A DNA stretch of 64,000 bases from positions 596,013-660,012 of the forward strand of contig NZ_JAEUXJ010000002.1 of the NCBI RefSeq assembly GCF_016775475.1, given 5' to 3'. Made by a program: the position numbers and the translations under genes. Each line of letters starts with the position of its first letter. Position 1 is the first letter of the stretch. The notes under the pieces are model-generated. The model saw only the letters and a list, made by a program, of their open reading frames with translations. It was not told the origin of the DNA and searched no databases. The stretch is from Belnapia mucosa. Lineage in GTDB: Bacteria > Pseudomonadota > Alphaproteobacteria > Acetobacterales > Acetobacteraceae. Below, piece by piece: positions 1 through 8,897 of this stretch.

Positions 1-1227
1 GACATACCGGGCCTGGCGAGGGTCATCCAAGTAGCGGCAGCCGGTCGGGCCGCGCACCGCCAGCCGCCCGGGCGTGCCGCGCGGCACCTCGGCGCCATCC
101 GGCCCGACCACCTTCGCCTCATAGCCCGGCACCGGCAGGCCGGTGGCGCCGGGGCGGATCTGCTCCTCCCGCGCCGAGATGAAGATGTGCAGCATCTCCG
201 TCGCGCCGATGCCGTCCATGAGCTTGAGGCCGGTCGATGCCTGCCAGGCCTCGAAGATCGGCCGCGGCAGCGCCTCCCCGGCGGAGACGCATTTGCGTAA
301 GGATCGCAGGTCGTGGTCCGCCGCCTTCGCCGCCATGGCGCGATAGGCGGTGGGCGCGGTGAAGCAGATAGTGGCGCGATGCCGAGCAATGGCCGGCAGC
401 AGCTCCTCCGGCGAGGCGCGTTCCAGCAGCACCGCCGTCGCCCCGACGCGGAAGGGAAACAGCACCAGCCCGCCCAGCCCGAAGGTGAAGGCAAGCGGCG
501 GCGAGCCGATGAAGATGTCGGAGGGCTCCGGCCGCAATACCTCCCGCGCATAGGCATCGCAGATCGCCAGCATGTCGCGGTGGAAATGCAGCGTGCCCTT
601 CGGCTCCCCGGTAGTGCCGGAGGTGAAGCCGATCAGTCCAATATCCTCGGCCGCGGTGTCGCAGGCGGTGAAGTCCGGGCTCTCGGCGGCGCAGAGCCCC
701 TCCAGTTCGCCATCGCCCCAATGCAGCACATGCCGCAGCGCGGGCGCCTCCGCCTCGCGCAGCGCATCTGCCAGCCGCGCATCGCAGAGGGCGTGGCTGA
801 TGCGCGCCTTGCGCAGCATCTGCCCCAGCTCCTTCGCCCGCAGCAGCGGCATGGTGGCGACGACGATCCCGCCCGCCTTCAGCACGGCGAAATAGGCGGC
901 GACCATCCAGGCGGTATTGGCGCCGCGCAGCAGCACCCGGTTGCCCGGCACCAGCCCGGTGCGGTTCACCAGCACATTGGCGATGCGGTTCACCCGCTCG
1001 GCAAGCTGCGCATAGGTCAGCGTCTCGGCCGGCGTGACCAGCGCCGGGTGGTCAGCGCGCGTCGCCAGGTTCCGGTCCAGCAGCGCGGTCGCGCAATTCA
1101 GCCGCGCCGGGTAATGGAGCTGCGGCAGGGTGAAGCGGAATTCCGGCCATTGGTCGCGCGGCGGCAGTCCATCCCGCGCGAAATCGTCGAGATGGGCGCT
1201 CGGGGTCTCCATCATCATGCCATCCAT
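1..1227 (-). CDS. 2-aminobenzoate/benzoate-type CoA ligase (partial, 3' end beyond window)
   Basis: AMP-forming acyl-CoA ligase that would activate an aromatic acid with ATP and CoA. 409 codons are present and the frame is open to base 1, so roughly a quarter of the protein (family length about 540) is missing. The ATP-binding P-loop TSGTTGEPKG is at residues 202-211, and a motif like SAGEALP follows further on. The ATG at 1227 has GGGAGG a few bases upstream. It is the last gene of a leftward operon, 45 bp after the crotonase. The N-terminal region resembles 2-aminobenzoate-CoA ligases, and the linked monooxygenase/reductase fusion supports anthranilate as substrate. Salicylate or benzoate cannot be excluded. 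Confidence 0.85.
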   Translation of the reverse strand, partial: MDGMMMETPSAHLDDFARDGLPPRDQWPEFRFTLPQLHYPARLNCATALLDRNLATRADHPALVTPAETLTYAQLAERVNRIANVLVNRTGLVPGNRVLLRGANTAWMVAAYFAVLKAGGIVVATMPLLRAKELGQMLRKARISHALCDARLADALREAEAPALRHVLHWGDGELEGLCAAESPDFTACDTAAEDIGLIGFTSGTTGEPKGTLHFHRDMLAICDAYAREVLRPEPSDIFIGSPPLAFTFGLGGLVLFPFRVGATAVLLERASPEELLPAIARHRATICFTAPTAYRAMAAKAADHDLRSLRKCVSAGEALPRPIFEAWQASTGLKLMDGIGATEMLHIFISAREEQIRPGATGLPVPGYEAKVVGPDGAEVPRGTPGRLAVRGPTGCRYLDDPRQARYV

Positions 1228-1272
1228 CGCAACCTCCCATCCGGAGTGCAGTCGGCCGGCTGTTTTCTGTCC

Positions 1273-2085
1273 CTAATCGCCCTTGAAGACCGGGCGCTGC
1301 TTGGCCGCGAAAGCCTCATAGGCGCGGCGGAAATCCCCTGTGGTCATGCAGAGCGCCTGGGCGACGGCTTCCGCCTCGATCGCCTGCTCGACGCTCATCG
1401 CCCATTCCATCTGCAGCATGCGCTTGGTCATCGCATGGCCGAAGCTCGGCCCCTCGGCGATCTCCCGCGCCAGCGCCGCGGCCTTGTCGGCCAGCGCCTC
1501 CGGCGCGTGCAGCGCGTTGAAGAAGCCCCAGGCGAGGCCTTCCTCGGCGCCCAGGCTGCGGCCGAGATAGAGCAGCTCGCTCGCCCGCCCCTGGCCGATG
1601 ATCCGCGGCAGGATGGCGCAGGCGCCCATGTCGCAGCCGGCGAGGCCGACGCGGTTGAACAGGAAGGCCACCTTCGCCCGCGGCGTCGCCAGGCGGAGAT
1701 CGGCGCTCATGGCGAGGATCGCGCCGGCGCCGGCCGCCACGCCATCCACCGCGGCGATGATCGGCTGCGGGCAGGCCCGCATCGCCTTCACCAGCTCCCC
1801 GGTCATGGCGGTGAATTGCATCAGCCCCTTGGTGTCGCGCTCCAGCAGCGGGCCGATGATCTCATGCACATCGCCGCCCGAGCAGAAGTTGCCGCCCGAC
1901 CCGGCGAGGACGAAGACCTTCACCTGCTCCTCCCGCGCCGCGGCGCGGAACAGCGCGCCGAGCTCGGCATAGCTCTCGAAGGTCAGCGGGTTCTTCCGCT
2001 CCGGCCGGTCGAGGGTGATGGTGGCGACCGGACCCTCCACCGCCAGCCGGAAGTGCTCAGCCCGGTATTCGGCCAAGGGGATCAT
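1273..2085 (-). CDS. Enoyl-CoA hydratase/isomerase family protein (crotonase)
   Basis: Crotonase-fold protein of 270 aa acting on acyl-CoA thioesters. The oxyanion-hole segments are visible ([10 protein letters not shown] and [20 protein letters not shown]). At the place where classical hydratases have the first catalytic Glu (PE.xIG), this protein reads FNRVGL, while a Glu is kept in ASELLYLG. It may therefore not be an ordinary hydratase and could act as a ring hydrolase or isomerase. Its ATG overlaps the marR stop by 4 bp (ATGA), so translational coupling is likely. Its position between marR and the CoA ligase points to the lower part of aromatic-CoA breakdown. Confidence 0.85.
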   Translation of the reverse strand: MIPLAEYRAEHFRLAVEGPVATITLDRPERKNPLTFESYAELGALFRAAAREEQVKVFVLAGSGGNFCSGGDVHEIIGPLLERDTKGLMQFTAMTGELVKAMRACPQPIIAAVDGVAAGAGAILAMSADLRLATPRAKVAFLFNRVGLAGCDMGACAILPRIIGQGRASELLYLGRSLGAEEGLAWGFFNALHAPEALADKAAALAREIAEGPSFGHAMTKRMLQMEWAMSVEQAIEAEAVAQALCMTTGDFRRAYEAFAAKQRPVFKGD

Positions 2086-2579
2086 GTGCCGCCCTCCTGC
2101 AAGCCTGCCCTGACGCTGGCTTTCGTGCGGCCGAGCAGCCGGTGCAGCGCCTCCCGTTCGCTGTCCGAGAGGCCGGCCAGCAGCTCAGCCACCCAGCCCT
2201 CATGCGCCGCGCTCTGGCGGGCGAATTCGCGCCGGCCGCGCGGCGTCAGCCGCAGGCTCTGCGCCCGGCGGTCGGTCGTGCTGACGCGCCGCTCCACCAG
2301 CCCCTCTTCCTCAAGCCGGGCGGCGAGGCCGGTGACATTGCCGTTGCTGACCATCATCCGGCGCGAGATCTCGCCGAGGGTGAGGCCGGCCGGATGCCGT
2401 TCCAGCTGCGCCAGCAGGTCGAAGCGGGGCAGGGTGGTGTCGAATTCGGCGCGCAGCCGCCGCCTGATCTCCGCCTCGATCAGGTTGGTGCAGGTCAGCA
2501 GGCGCAGCCAGAGCCGCAACTCGTCCTTGTGGCCGGGCGGCGTATCGGCCAGCGCCGTCTCGGCATCCAGCGGCATCAT
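2082..2579 (-). CDS. MarR-family transcriptional regulator
   Basis: Winged-helix repressor of 165 aa. The helix-turn-helix is near residues 58-85 ([33 protein letters not shown]), followed by a wing with [14 protein letters not shown]. MarR proteins bind palindromes as dimers and usually release DNA when bound by an aromatic acid or its CoA thioester. The start ATGATG overlaps the dehydrogenase stop, and the stop overlaps the crotonase start. Two near-identical palindromes in the divergent promoter region and a third before the ABC importer are the obvious candidate targets. This implies autoregulation and control of the catabolic genes; the effector is inferred, not visible. Confidence 0.92.
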   Translation of the reverse strand: MMPLDAETALADTPPGHKDELRLWLRLLTCTNLIEAEIRRRLRAEFDTTLPRFDLLAQLERHPAGLTLGEISRRMMVSNGNVTGLAARLEEEGLVERRVSTTDRRAQSLRLTPRGRREFARQSAAHEGWVAELLAGLSDSEREALHRLLGRTKASVRAGLQEGGT

Positions 2580-3319
2580 GCCTCGCCCCCTGCCACCGGC
2601 AGCGCCACGCCGTTCACCGCCGCCGCTCCGGGCCCGCAGAGGTAGAGCACCGCGGCCGCGACTTCCTCCGGCCGGACCAGGCGGCCCTGCGGGTTGTGCC
2701 GGGTGAGTTCCGCCCGCGCCTCCGCCTCGCCACGGCCGGTCCTGGCCATGATGCGGGCGATGCTCTCGGCGACGATCTCCGTCTCGGTGAAGCCGGGGCA
2801 GACGCAATTCACCGTGACCCCGCGCCCGGCGACTTCCAACGCCAGTGCCCGGGTCAGGCCGAGCAGCCCATGCTTCGCCGCCGCATAGGCCGCGACATAG
2901 GGATAGCCCTTGAGCGCTGCGGTCGAGGCGATGTTGACGATGCGTCCCTGCCGCGCTTCCAGCATGGCGGGCAGCACCGCCCGGATGACGGCGGCCGCGC
3001 CGGTGAGGTTGACCGCCAGCATCCGCGCCCAGAGTTCGGCATCGGTCTTGAGGAAAGGTGCGCTCTCCGCCGCGCCGGCCGCATTCACCAGCAGCGCGCA
3101 GCGGGGCAGGGGAGGGAGTTCGCCCGCCACATCGGCGACGACGTATCCGGCCGCCGCACCCGCTTCGACCGCCGCCCGCAGCGGCGCTTCCCGCCGGCCG
3201 AGCACCGTGACCTCGGCGCCGGCGGCGCTCAGCGCCCACGCGCAGGCCAGCCCGATCCCGCTGCCCCCGCCGGTGACGAGCGCAGGCAGACCATCCAGTG
3301 CGGGGCTGCCCTGATCCAT
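2576..3319 (-). CDS. Short-chain dehydrogenase/reductase (SDR)
   Basis: NAD(P)-dependent oxidoreductase of 247 aa with a Rossmann fold. The cofactor motif is TGGGSGIG at residues 16-23. NAAG follows, then the catalytic Ser in IASTAALKG and the YxxxK pair in YAAAK. It is the first gene of the leftward operon with marR, a crotonase and the CoA ligase, so oxidation of a 3-hydroxyacyl-CoA intermediate is a reasonable guess. The ATG at 3319 has no Shine-Dalgarno sequence. One of the putative MarR operators begins two bases upstream of the start codon, which suggests a very short leader or a leaderless message. Confidence 0.88.
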   Translation of the reverse strand: MDQGSPALDGLPALVTGGGSGIGLACAWALSAAGAEVTVLGRREAPLRAAVEAGAAAGYVVADVAGELPPLPRCALLVNAAGAAESAPFLKTDAELWARMLAVNLTGAAAVIRAVLPAMLEARQGRIVNIASTAALKGYPYVAAYAAAKHGLLGLTRALALEVAGRGVTVNCVCPGFTETEIVAESIARIMARTGRGEAEARAELTRHNPQGRLVRPEEVAAAVLYLCGPGAAAVNGVALPVAGGEA

Positions 3320-3320
3320 G

Positions 3321-3340
3321 ATGCTTGAAGCCTAAAACAT
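3321..3340. promoter_or_regulatory. Putative MarR operator O1
   Basis: ATGCTTGAAGCCTAAAACAT is an imperfect palindrome (ATG-TT at one end, AA-CAT at the other). It shares the core TTGAAGCCTAAA exactly with O2, 62 bp away. It abuts the start codon of the SDR gene, so a bound repressor would block transcription or initiation of the leftward operon. The repeat is seen in the sequence; assigning it to the neighbouring MarR is inference. Confidence 0.6.
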
Positions 3341-3382
3341 CGTCCGGCGGCGCCGCAACGGCCAAATCCGGTTGCCCGGCGA

Positions 3383-3402
3383 ATAGTTGAAGCCTAAACT
3401 AT
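3383..3402. promoter_or_regulatory. Putative MarR operator O2
   Basis: ATAGTTGAAGCCTAAACTAT is a 20-bp imperfect palindrome with perfect ATAGTT/AACTAT arms; 16 of 20 positions are symmetric. It is centred about 33 bp before the monooxygenase/reductase ATG at 3426. The core is identical to that of O1, and the spacing of 62 bp is close to six helical turns, compatible with binding on the same face. Confidence 0.65.
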
Positions 3403-3425
3403 CCCGGTCAGCGGAGGCTCCCTCC

Positions 3426-5744
3426 ATGCGCATCGCGATCATCGGCGGCGGCCCCGCCGGGCTGTATTTCGCCATCCTCATGCGGCGCGACTTTCCCGAA
3501 GCGCGCATCACCGTGGTGGAACGCAACCGCGCGGAGGATACCTTCGGTTTCGGCGTGGTCTTCAGCGATGCGACGCTGGACGCCTTCGCCGCCGCCGATG
3601 CGCCGAGCTACCGCGCCATCACCGAGAGCTTCGCGTACTGGGACGATATCGAAATCCATGCGAAGGGCGCGGTGCACCGGATCGGCGGCAACGGCTTCTG
3701 CGGCTGTTCCCGCCGCACCCTCCTGCTGCTGCTGCAACAGCGCGCCCGCCAGCTCGGCGTCGAGTTGCGCTTCGGCCAGGAGGCGCAGCCGGAGGACTTC
3801 CCCGATGCCGACCTGATCGTCGCCGCCGATGGTATCAACAGCCCGATCCGCACCCGCTTCGCGGATCACTTCCAGCCGGAGATCACCCTCCGCCCCAACC
3901 GCTTCGCCTGGATGGGCTCGACCCGCCCCTTCGATGCCTTCACCTTCTTCTTCAAGGAACGGCCGGAAGGTATCTTCATCGCCCATTGCTACCAGTATGA
4001 GGCGAATGCCAGCACCTGGGTGCTGGAGACCGATCCCGAGAGTTTCGCCCGCGCCGGCCTTGGGGCCATGGACGAGGCGGAGAGCGCGCGATTCCTGGAA
4101 GGCGTCTTCGCCGAGGAGCTGGCGGGCCACCGCCTCATCACCAACCGCTCCGCCTGGCGCCGCTTCCCGGCGCTGAAATGCGCCCGCTGGACGCGCGGCA
4201 ACCTGGTCCTGATCGGCGATGCCAAGGCCAGCGCGCATTTCTCCATCGGCTCCGGCACCAAGCTCGCCATGGAGGATGCGATCGCGCTGCATCGCGCCTT
4301 CCTCCAGGGCGGCAGCGTGGCCGACAGCCTCGCCCGCTACGAGCATGGGCGGCGCGAGGATGTGGAGAAGACCCAGCACGCGGCGGATGTCTCCCTGGTC
4401 TGGTTCGAGCATGTGAAGCGCTTCTGGGACATGCACCCGACGCGCTTCGCCTTCGGCCTGATGACCCGCAGCAAGGCCATCACCTGGGACAACCTCCAGC
4501 TCCGCGCTCCGGAATTCATGGCCGAAACCCAGGCCGTCTTCGCCGCCGAGGAAGGCGGCGACCCAGCCCGGCCGCCCATGTTCCAGCCGCTGCGCCTGCG
4601 CGGCATGGAGCTGGCGAATCGCATCGTCGTCTCACCGATGTGCCTGTACAGCGCGGAGGAGGGCGTCCCGACCGATTTCCACTTGATGCATTACGGCGCG
4701 CGGGCCGTCGGCGGTGCCGGGCTGATCTTCACCGAGATGACCTGCCCCTCAGCCGAGGCCCGCATTACGCCCGGCTGCGCCGGCCTCTGGAATGACGAGC
4801 AGGAAGCCGCCTGGACCCGCATCGTCTCCTTCGTTCATGCGCATGGCCCGACGAAGATCGCCCTCCAGCTCGGCCATGCCGGCCGCAAGGGCGCGACGAA
4901 GCTGATGTGGGAAGGCATGGACCGGCCGCTGGAGGAGGGCGCCTGGCCCGTCATCTCCGCCAGCCCCATCCCCTATCGCCCGGAGAACCAGACCCCGCGG
5001 GAGATGACCCGTGCCGAGATGGATGCGGTGAAGGCGGATTTCCTGGCCGCCGCCGCCCGCGGCCTCCGCTGCGGCTTCGATATGCTGGAGCTGCACTGCG
5101 CCCATGGCTATCTGCTGGCGAGCTTCCTCTCCCCGCTGACCAACCGCCGCACCGACGGCTATGGCGGCCCGATCGAGAACCGGCTGCGCTACCCGCTCGA
5201 GATTTTCACGGCGCTGCGTGCCCTCTGGCCCGCGGACAAGCCCATGTCGGTCCGCATCAGCGCCACCGACTGGGCCGATGGCGGCATTTCGGATGAGGAC
5301 ACGCTGGCCATCGCCCACGCCTTCGCCGCGGCCGGCTGCGACCTGATCGATGTCTCCACGGGGCAGACGGTGCATGATGCCGCCCCGGTCTATGGTCGCA
5401 TGTTCCAGGTCCCCTGGTCCGACATGATCCGCCAGGAGGCCGGCATCGCCACGATGTGCGTCGGCAACATCACCACCGCCGACCAGGTGAACACCATCCT
5501 CGCCGCCGGCCGCGCCGATCTCGTGGCGCTGGCCCGGCCGCATCTGACCGATCCCAGCTTCACCCTTCGCGCCGCGGCAGCCTATGGCGTCGCCGATATC
5601 GCCTGCCCGCCGCAATACCGCTGGGGCAAGGATGCGCTGCTGCGGAACGCCGCCCGGGACCAGGCCGATCTGCGCGAGCTTCGGCTCAAGGCCCGCCCGC
5701 GCAGCCACGCCCCGCAATGGACGCTGCCGCGCGCCGCGGAGTAG
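3426..5744 (+). CDS. Bifunctional 2-aminobenzoyl-CoA monooxygenase/reductase-type (salicylyl-CoA 5-hydroxylase/oxidoreductase) fusion
   Basis: Flavoprotein of 772 aa made of two enzymes. Residues 1 to about 375 are a class A FAD monooxygenase: GGGPAG at residues 7-12 and the second FAD motif [14 protein letters not shown] near 265. From about residue 385 it is an old-yellow-enzyme (NADH:flavin oxidoreductase) domain with [13 protein letters not shown], the HAGRKG segment and HCAHGYL. This architecture is known from 2-aminobenzoyl-CoA monooxygenase/reductase, which hydroxylates and then reduces the ring of anthraniloyl-CoA. I chose ATG 3426, 8 bases after GGAGG, over an upstream in-frame ATG that lies inside operator O2. 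It heads the rightward operon. Salicylyl-CoA is an alternative substrate. Confidence 0.9.
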   Translation: MRIAIIGGGPAGLYFAILMRRDFPEARITVVERNRAEDTFGFGVVFSDATLDAFAAADAPSYRAITESFAYWDDIEIHAKGAVHRIGGNGFCGCSRRTLLLLLQQRARQLGVELRFGQEAQPEDFPDADLIVAADGINSPIRTRFADHFQPEITLRPNRFAWMGSTRPFDAFTFFFKERPEGIFIAHCYQYEANASTWVLETDPESFARAGLGAMDEAESARFLEGVFAEELAGHRLITNRSAWRRFPALKCARWTRGNLVLIGDAKASAHFSIGSGTKLAMEDAIALHRAFLQGGSVADSLARYEHGRREDVEKTQHAADVSLVWFEHVKRFWDMHPTRFAFGLMTRSKAITWDNLQLRAPEFMAETQAVFAAEEGGDPARPPMFQPLRLRGMELANRIVVSPMCLYSAEEGVPTDFHLMHYGARAVGGAGLIFTEMTCPSAEARITPGCAGLWNDEQEAAWTRIVSFVHAHGPTKIALQLGHAGRKGATKLMWEGMDRPLEEGAWPVISASPIPYRPENQTPREMTRAEMDAVKADFLAAAARGLRCGFDMLELHCAHGYLLASFLSPLTNRRTDGYGGPIENRLRYPLEIFTALRALWPADKPMSVRISATDWADGGISDEDTLAIAHAFAAAGCDLIDVSTGQTVHDAAPVYGRMFQVPWSDMIRQEAGIATMCVGNITTADQVNTILAAGRADLVALARPHLTDPSFTLRAAAAYGVADIACPPQYRWGKDALLRNAARDQADLRELRLKARPRSHAPQWTLPRAAE

Positions 5745-5776
5745 GCTCCCGGGGGCAGGGAGGGGAGTAGGCCGAG

Positions 5777-6997
5777 ATGATCCTGATCGCGGGCGGCGGC
5801 GTCGGCGGCCTGACTCTCGCCCTGATGCTCCACCAGCGCGGCATCCCCTGCACGGTCTTCGAGGCCGCGGAGGAAGTCCGCGAGCTCGGCGTCGGCATCA
5901 ATACCCTGCCGCATGGCATCGCCGAACTCGCCGCGCTCGGCCTGCTGCCCGCGCTGGATGCGGTGGCGATCCGCACGCGGGAGCTGCGCTACCTCAACCA
6001 TCTCGGCCAGACCCTGTGGTCGGAGCCGCGGGGCCTGCATGCCGGGCATCCGATGCCGCAATTCTCCATCCATCGCGGCCGGCTGCATGGCGTGCTCTGG
6101 CGCGCCGCGGCCGAGCGCCTGCCCCAGGGCGCGCTCCGCACCGGGGAACGCCTGCTGGGCTTCACCCAGGATGCGGAGGGCGTCACCGCGCAATTCACCT
6201 CCGGCCCGCAGCGCGGCACGGCACTGATCGGCGCCGACGGCATCCATTCCGCCCTGCGCGCCCTGCTGCACCCGCAGGATGGCGGCATCCGCTGGCAGGG
6301 CATCCAGATGTGGCGCGGTGCCCTCGATTGGCCGGCCTTCGAGACCGGCGATGTCATGCTCATCGCGGGCGACCTGAAGGCGAAGCTGGTCTTCTACCCG
6401 ATCGGCCCCGGCAGCACGCCGGGGCACCGCCTGACCAATTGGGTGATCTACGCGCGGGTCGCCAGCGGGGAGACCCCGCCGCCGCGGCGCGAGGACTGGT
6501 CCCGGCGCGGCAGGCTGAAGGATGTCCTCCCGCTCGCCCGCCGACTGAAGCTGCCCTTCCTGGATCTGGAGGCGCTGATCCGCGCCTCGCCCGCCCGGCT
6601 GGAATACCCGATGTGCGACCGCGACCCGCTGCCCTGGTGGACGCAGGGGCGCGTCACCCTGCTCGGCGATGCGGCGCATCCGATGTATCCGGTCGGCTCC
6701 AACGGCGCCTCCCAGGCGATCCTCGATGCCCGCTGCCTCGCCGATCTCCTCGCTTCGCAGCCCGCCCCGGCGGCGCTTGCGGCCTATGAGGCCGACCGCC
6801 TGCCGAAGACCGCCGCCATTGTCGCCAGCAACCGCAAGGGTGGGCCGGAGCGCGTGGTGGATGTGGTCTGCGAACGCGCGCCCCGCGGCTTCACCCGCAT
6901 CGAGGATGTGATCCCCATGGAAGACCTCGCCGCCATCGCCCGGGGCTATGCCCAGACCGCCGGCTTCGCCGTCACCAGCCCCATGGGATCCCGCTGA
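5777..6997 (+). CDS. FAD-dependent monooxygenase (PhzS/UbiH-like)
   Basis: Class A flavin monooxygenase of 406 aa. The dinucleotide motif GGGVGG is at residues 6-11, and GDAAHPMYPVGSNGASQAI, the second FAD-binding motif, is near residue 297. Such enzymes use NAD(P)H and O2 to hydroxylate aromatic rings. It lies 32 bp after the fusion enzyme and overlaps the next crotonase by one base (TGATG), so it belongs to the same operon. A second aromatic hydroxylase next to the CoA-dependent one could act on a related free acid. The substrate cannot be read from the sequence. Confidence 0.85.
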   Translation: MILIAGGGVGGLTLALMLHQRGIPCTVFEAAEEVRELGVGINTLPHGIAELAALGLLPALDAVAIRTRELRYLNHLGQTLWSEPRGLHAGHPMPQFSIHRGRLHGVLWRAAAERLPQGALRTGERLLGFTQDAEGVTAQFTSGPQRGTALIGADGIHSALRALLHPQDGGIRWQGIQMWRGALDWPAFETGDVMLIAGDLKAKLVFYPIGPGSTPGHRLTNWVIYARVASGETPPPRREDWSRRGRLKDVLPLARRLKLPFLDLEALIRASPARLEYPMCDRDPLPWWTQGRVTLLGDAAHPMYPVGSNGASQAILDARCLADLLASQPAPAALAAYEADRLPKTAAIVASNRKGGPERVVDVVCERAPRGFTRIEDVIPMEDLAAIARGYAQTAGFAVTSPMGSR

Positions 6998-7782
6998 TGC
7001 CCGGCACCATCCAGGTCACCCATAGCGAGGCGCCCGAGACCGGCCGCATCGCCCGCGTCGTCATCGACCACCAGGCCAAGCTGAACACGCTGAACCCCGG
7101 GCTCATGCGGGACTTCATCGCCGCCATGGACGGGGTCGGGCGGGATGAGAGCCTGCAGGCGGTGGTCGTGACCGGCGCCGGGCCCAAGGCCTTCATCGGC
7201 GGCGCCGATATCGGCACCATGGCCGCCATCGACGACAAGGACGCCGCCGAGGCCTTCATCACCCTGGTCCATGGCTGCTGCCGCGCGGTGCGCGACTGCC
7301 CGGCGCCCGTCATCGCCCGGCTGAATGGCTGGACCCTCGGCGCCGGGCTCGAACTCGCCGCCGCCTGCGACCTCCGCCTCGCCGCCGAGGGCGCCCGCTT
7401 CGGCATGCCCGAAGTCCGGGTCGGCATCCCCTCGGTGGTCGAGGCGGCGCTGCTGCCCGGCCTGATCGGCTGGGGCCGCACCCGCCGCCTGCTGCTGCTG
7501 GGCGAGACCATCTCCGCCGCCGAGGCGCTGGACTGGGGCCTGGTCGAGCGGGTGGCGCCCGAGGCAGGGCTGGATGCGGCGCTGGCCGAATGGCTGGCGA
7601 TGCTCGGTTCCGCCGGTTGCCGGGCGCTGCGGTTGCAGAAGGCGCTGATCCGCCGCTGGGAGGATCTGCCCCTGACCGAGGCCATCGCCGCCGGCATTCC
7701 CTCCTTCGCCTCCGCCTGGGAGACAGAGGAGCCCCGCCACATGCTGGGCGCCTTCGCGCATCGGCCCAGAAATATCCGGTAA
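6997..7782 (+). CDS. Enoyl-CoA hydratase/isomerase family protein (second crotonase)
   Basis: Crotonase-fold protein of 261 aa. The oxyanion-hole segments are AFIGGADIGTM and NGWTLGAGLELAAACDLRLA. It keeps the first catalytic Glu (FGMPEVRVGI), but the position of the second Glu is within RTRRLLLLG, so it has the opposite defect to the crotonase at 1273-2085. The start overlaps the upstream stop by one base, implying translational coupling. A role in dearomatised-ring or side-chain CoA chemistry with its neighbours is likely; the exact reaction is unknown. Confidence 0.83.
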   Translation: MPGTIQVTHSEAPETGRIARVVIDHQAKLNTLNPGLMRDFIAAMDGVGRDESLQAVVVTGAGPKAFIGGADIGTMAAIDDKDAAEAFITLVHGCCRAVRDCPAPVIARLNGWTLGAGLELAAACDLRLAAEGARFGMPEVRVGIPSVVEAALLPGLIGWGRTRRLLLLGETISAAEALDWGLVERVAPEAGLDAALAEWLAMLGSAGCRALRLQKALIRRWEDLPLTEAIAAGIPSFASAWETEEPRHMLGAFAHRPRNIR

Positions 7783-7892
7783 TACCGCTCGCAGGAGTTT
7801 GACGCTGCGGTGCAGCGGCGCTCGGCCTCCCCGGTTCTTAACTGGGATGGTAGTGGACGGCGGCCTATTCTGGTCGCCCCTGCCGAGCGGGA

Positions 7893-8429
7893 GTGACCGT
7901 GCCGGAGCCCATCCTCATCGAACCCGATGCCGCCTCGGCGGAAGCCCGGGGCTGGCTGGCCCTGCGCAATTGCCGCCTGTCCGGCCATGTGCTGCCGCTG
8001 GTGCTGCTGCATCCACGCTACGGCATCGCCGTCCAGGGCGGGCCGGAGGACGCGCCACGCCTGGTGCAGGAGAGGCTGGACCGCGCCTGCTTCCCGGCCA
8101 TCTTCCCCGGCCACCTGCCCATCGCCCGGCTGGCGCATGAGGATGACCCGCCCGAGGCCGCCTTCGCCGGGCTGAAGCCCCTCTTCCTGCCTGGCGAGGA
8201 TGCCTGGATCAAGACCGTCCGCCGCACGCTGGAGCGCGAGGGACCGCAGGGCGAGCGCGTGGCGCTGCCGCGCCGTCCCGCCCGGCAACACGCCCGCCGC
8301 CGGCGGCTGATGCTGGTGGCCAGCCTCGCCGCGGTGCTGGTCGGCGGCTTCGGCGTCGGGCTGCTGGCGACCATGCCGCATAACCCCTCCTTCGCCTCGC
8401 TGCTGCCGATCGGCCGCGGCGGGCGATAG
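7893..8429 (+). CDS. Hypothetical protein with C-terminal membrane anchor
   Basis: 178 aa from a GTG at 7893; another in-frame GTG at 7899 has GGGAG at a better distance and may be the real start. The first 130 residues are soluble and look like a nuclease-related or DUF-type domain (hints: LPLVLLHPRYGIAVQ, then FPGHLPIARLAHE). A basic stretch RRPARQHARRRR follows, then one membrane segment (LMLVASLAAVLVGGFGVGLLA) near the C-terminus. I do not recognise the family. It sits 110 bp after the aromatic operon and converges on the cupin gene. Confidence 0.7.
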   Translation: MTVPEPILIEPDAASAEARGWLALRNCRLSGHVLPLVLLHPRYGIAVQGGPEDAPRLVQERLDRACFPAIFPGHLPIARLAHEDDPPEAAFAGLKPLFLPGEDAWIKTVRRTLEREGPQGERVALPRRPARQHARRRRLMLVASLAAVLVGGFGVGLLATMPHNPSFASLLPIGRGGR

Positions 8430-8434
8430 CCGGC

Positions 8435-8884
8435 TCAGCCCGGGGGCGGCAGGAATTCGACGTCGTATTCGGCGGCGATCCGCACCACCTCGGCCGGGTC
8501 GCCGACATTGTGGATGCGGGTGAAGAGCTCATAGAGCCCATGCGCCGGCGCCACCCAGAACAGCGCCCGCACCGGCTGGCCGGACTTGTTGAAGATGCCG
8601 TGCGGCATGCCCATCGGCATGCGGATCAGGTCGCCGGTGCCGGCGAGTTTCGTCTCGCCGGCCAGCATCAGCTCGAACTTCCCGTCGAGGATGTAGATGA
8701 ACTCATCCTGCTTCGCGTGGATATGCGGCGGCACGAAGGTGCCGTCGGGGAAGAGGGTGTGGAAGGCGAAGGACGCCTCCGAGCATTGCAGCGGCTTGTA
8801 GGTCTGGCCGAGGATGTTCCAGGCAACGCCACCCTCGCCCTCGCCCGCCGGGGTGATCCCGGCCGTCATCTGCGGCATCTGCAT
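8435..8884 (-). CDS. Cupin-domain protein
   Basis: Single-domain cupin of 149 aa. Metal-binding residues are recognisable in PHIHAKQDEFIYILDGKF (motif 1: two His and one Glu) and in GMPHGIF (motif 2 His). I chose the ATG at 8884 because GGGAGG lies 6 bases upstream; longer in-frame starts lack a ribosome site. It follows the livF-like gene by 13 bp and is probably the last gene of the importer operon. A small dioxygenase, isomerase or binding role for the imported compound is possible; no specific function can be assigned. Confidence 0.82.
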   Translation of the reverse strand: MQMPQMTAGITPAGEGEGGVAWNILGQTYKPLQCSEASFAFHTLFPDGTFVPPHIHAKQDEFIYILDGKFELMLAGETKLAGTGDLIRMPMGMPHGIFNKSGQPVRALFWVAPAHGLYELFTRIHNVGDPAEVVRIAAEYDVEFLPPPG

Positions 8885-8897
8885 GTTCGCCTCCCAT

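Noticed and set aside
313..2706. Long open frame (about 800 codons) on the plus strand antisense to the CoA ligase, crotonase and marR genes
   Set aside because: High-GC antisense artefact: the translation is Arg/Gly/Ala/Pro/His-rich with no family similarity, while the opposite strand carries clear, tightly overlapping genes.
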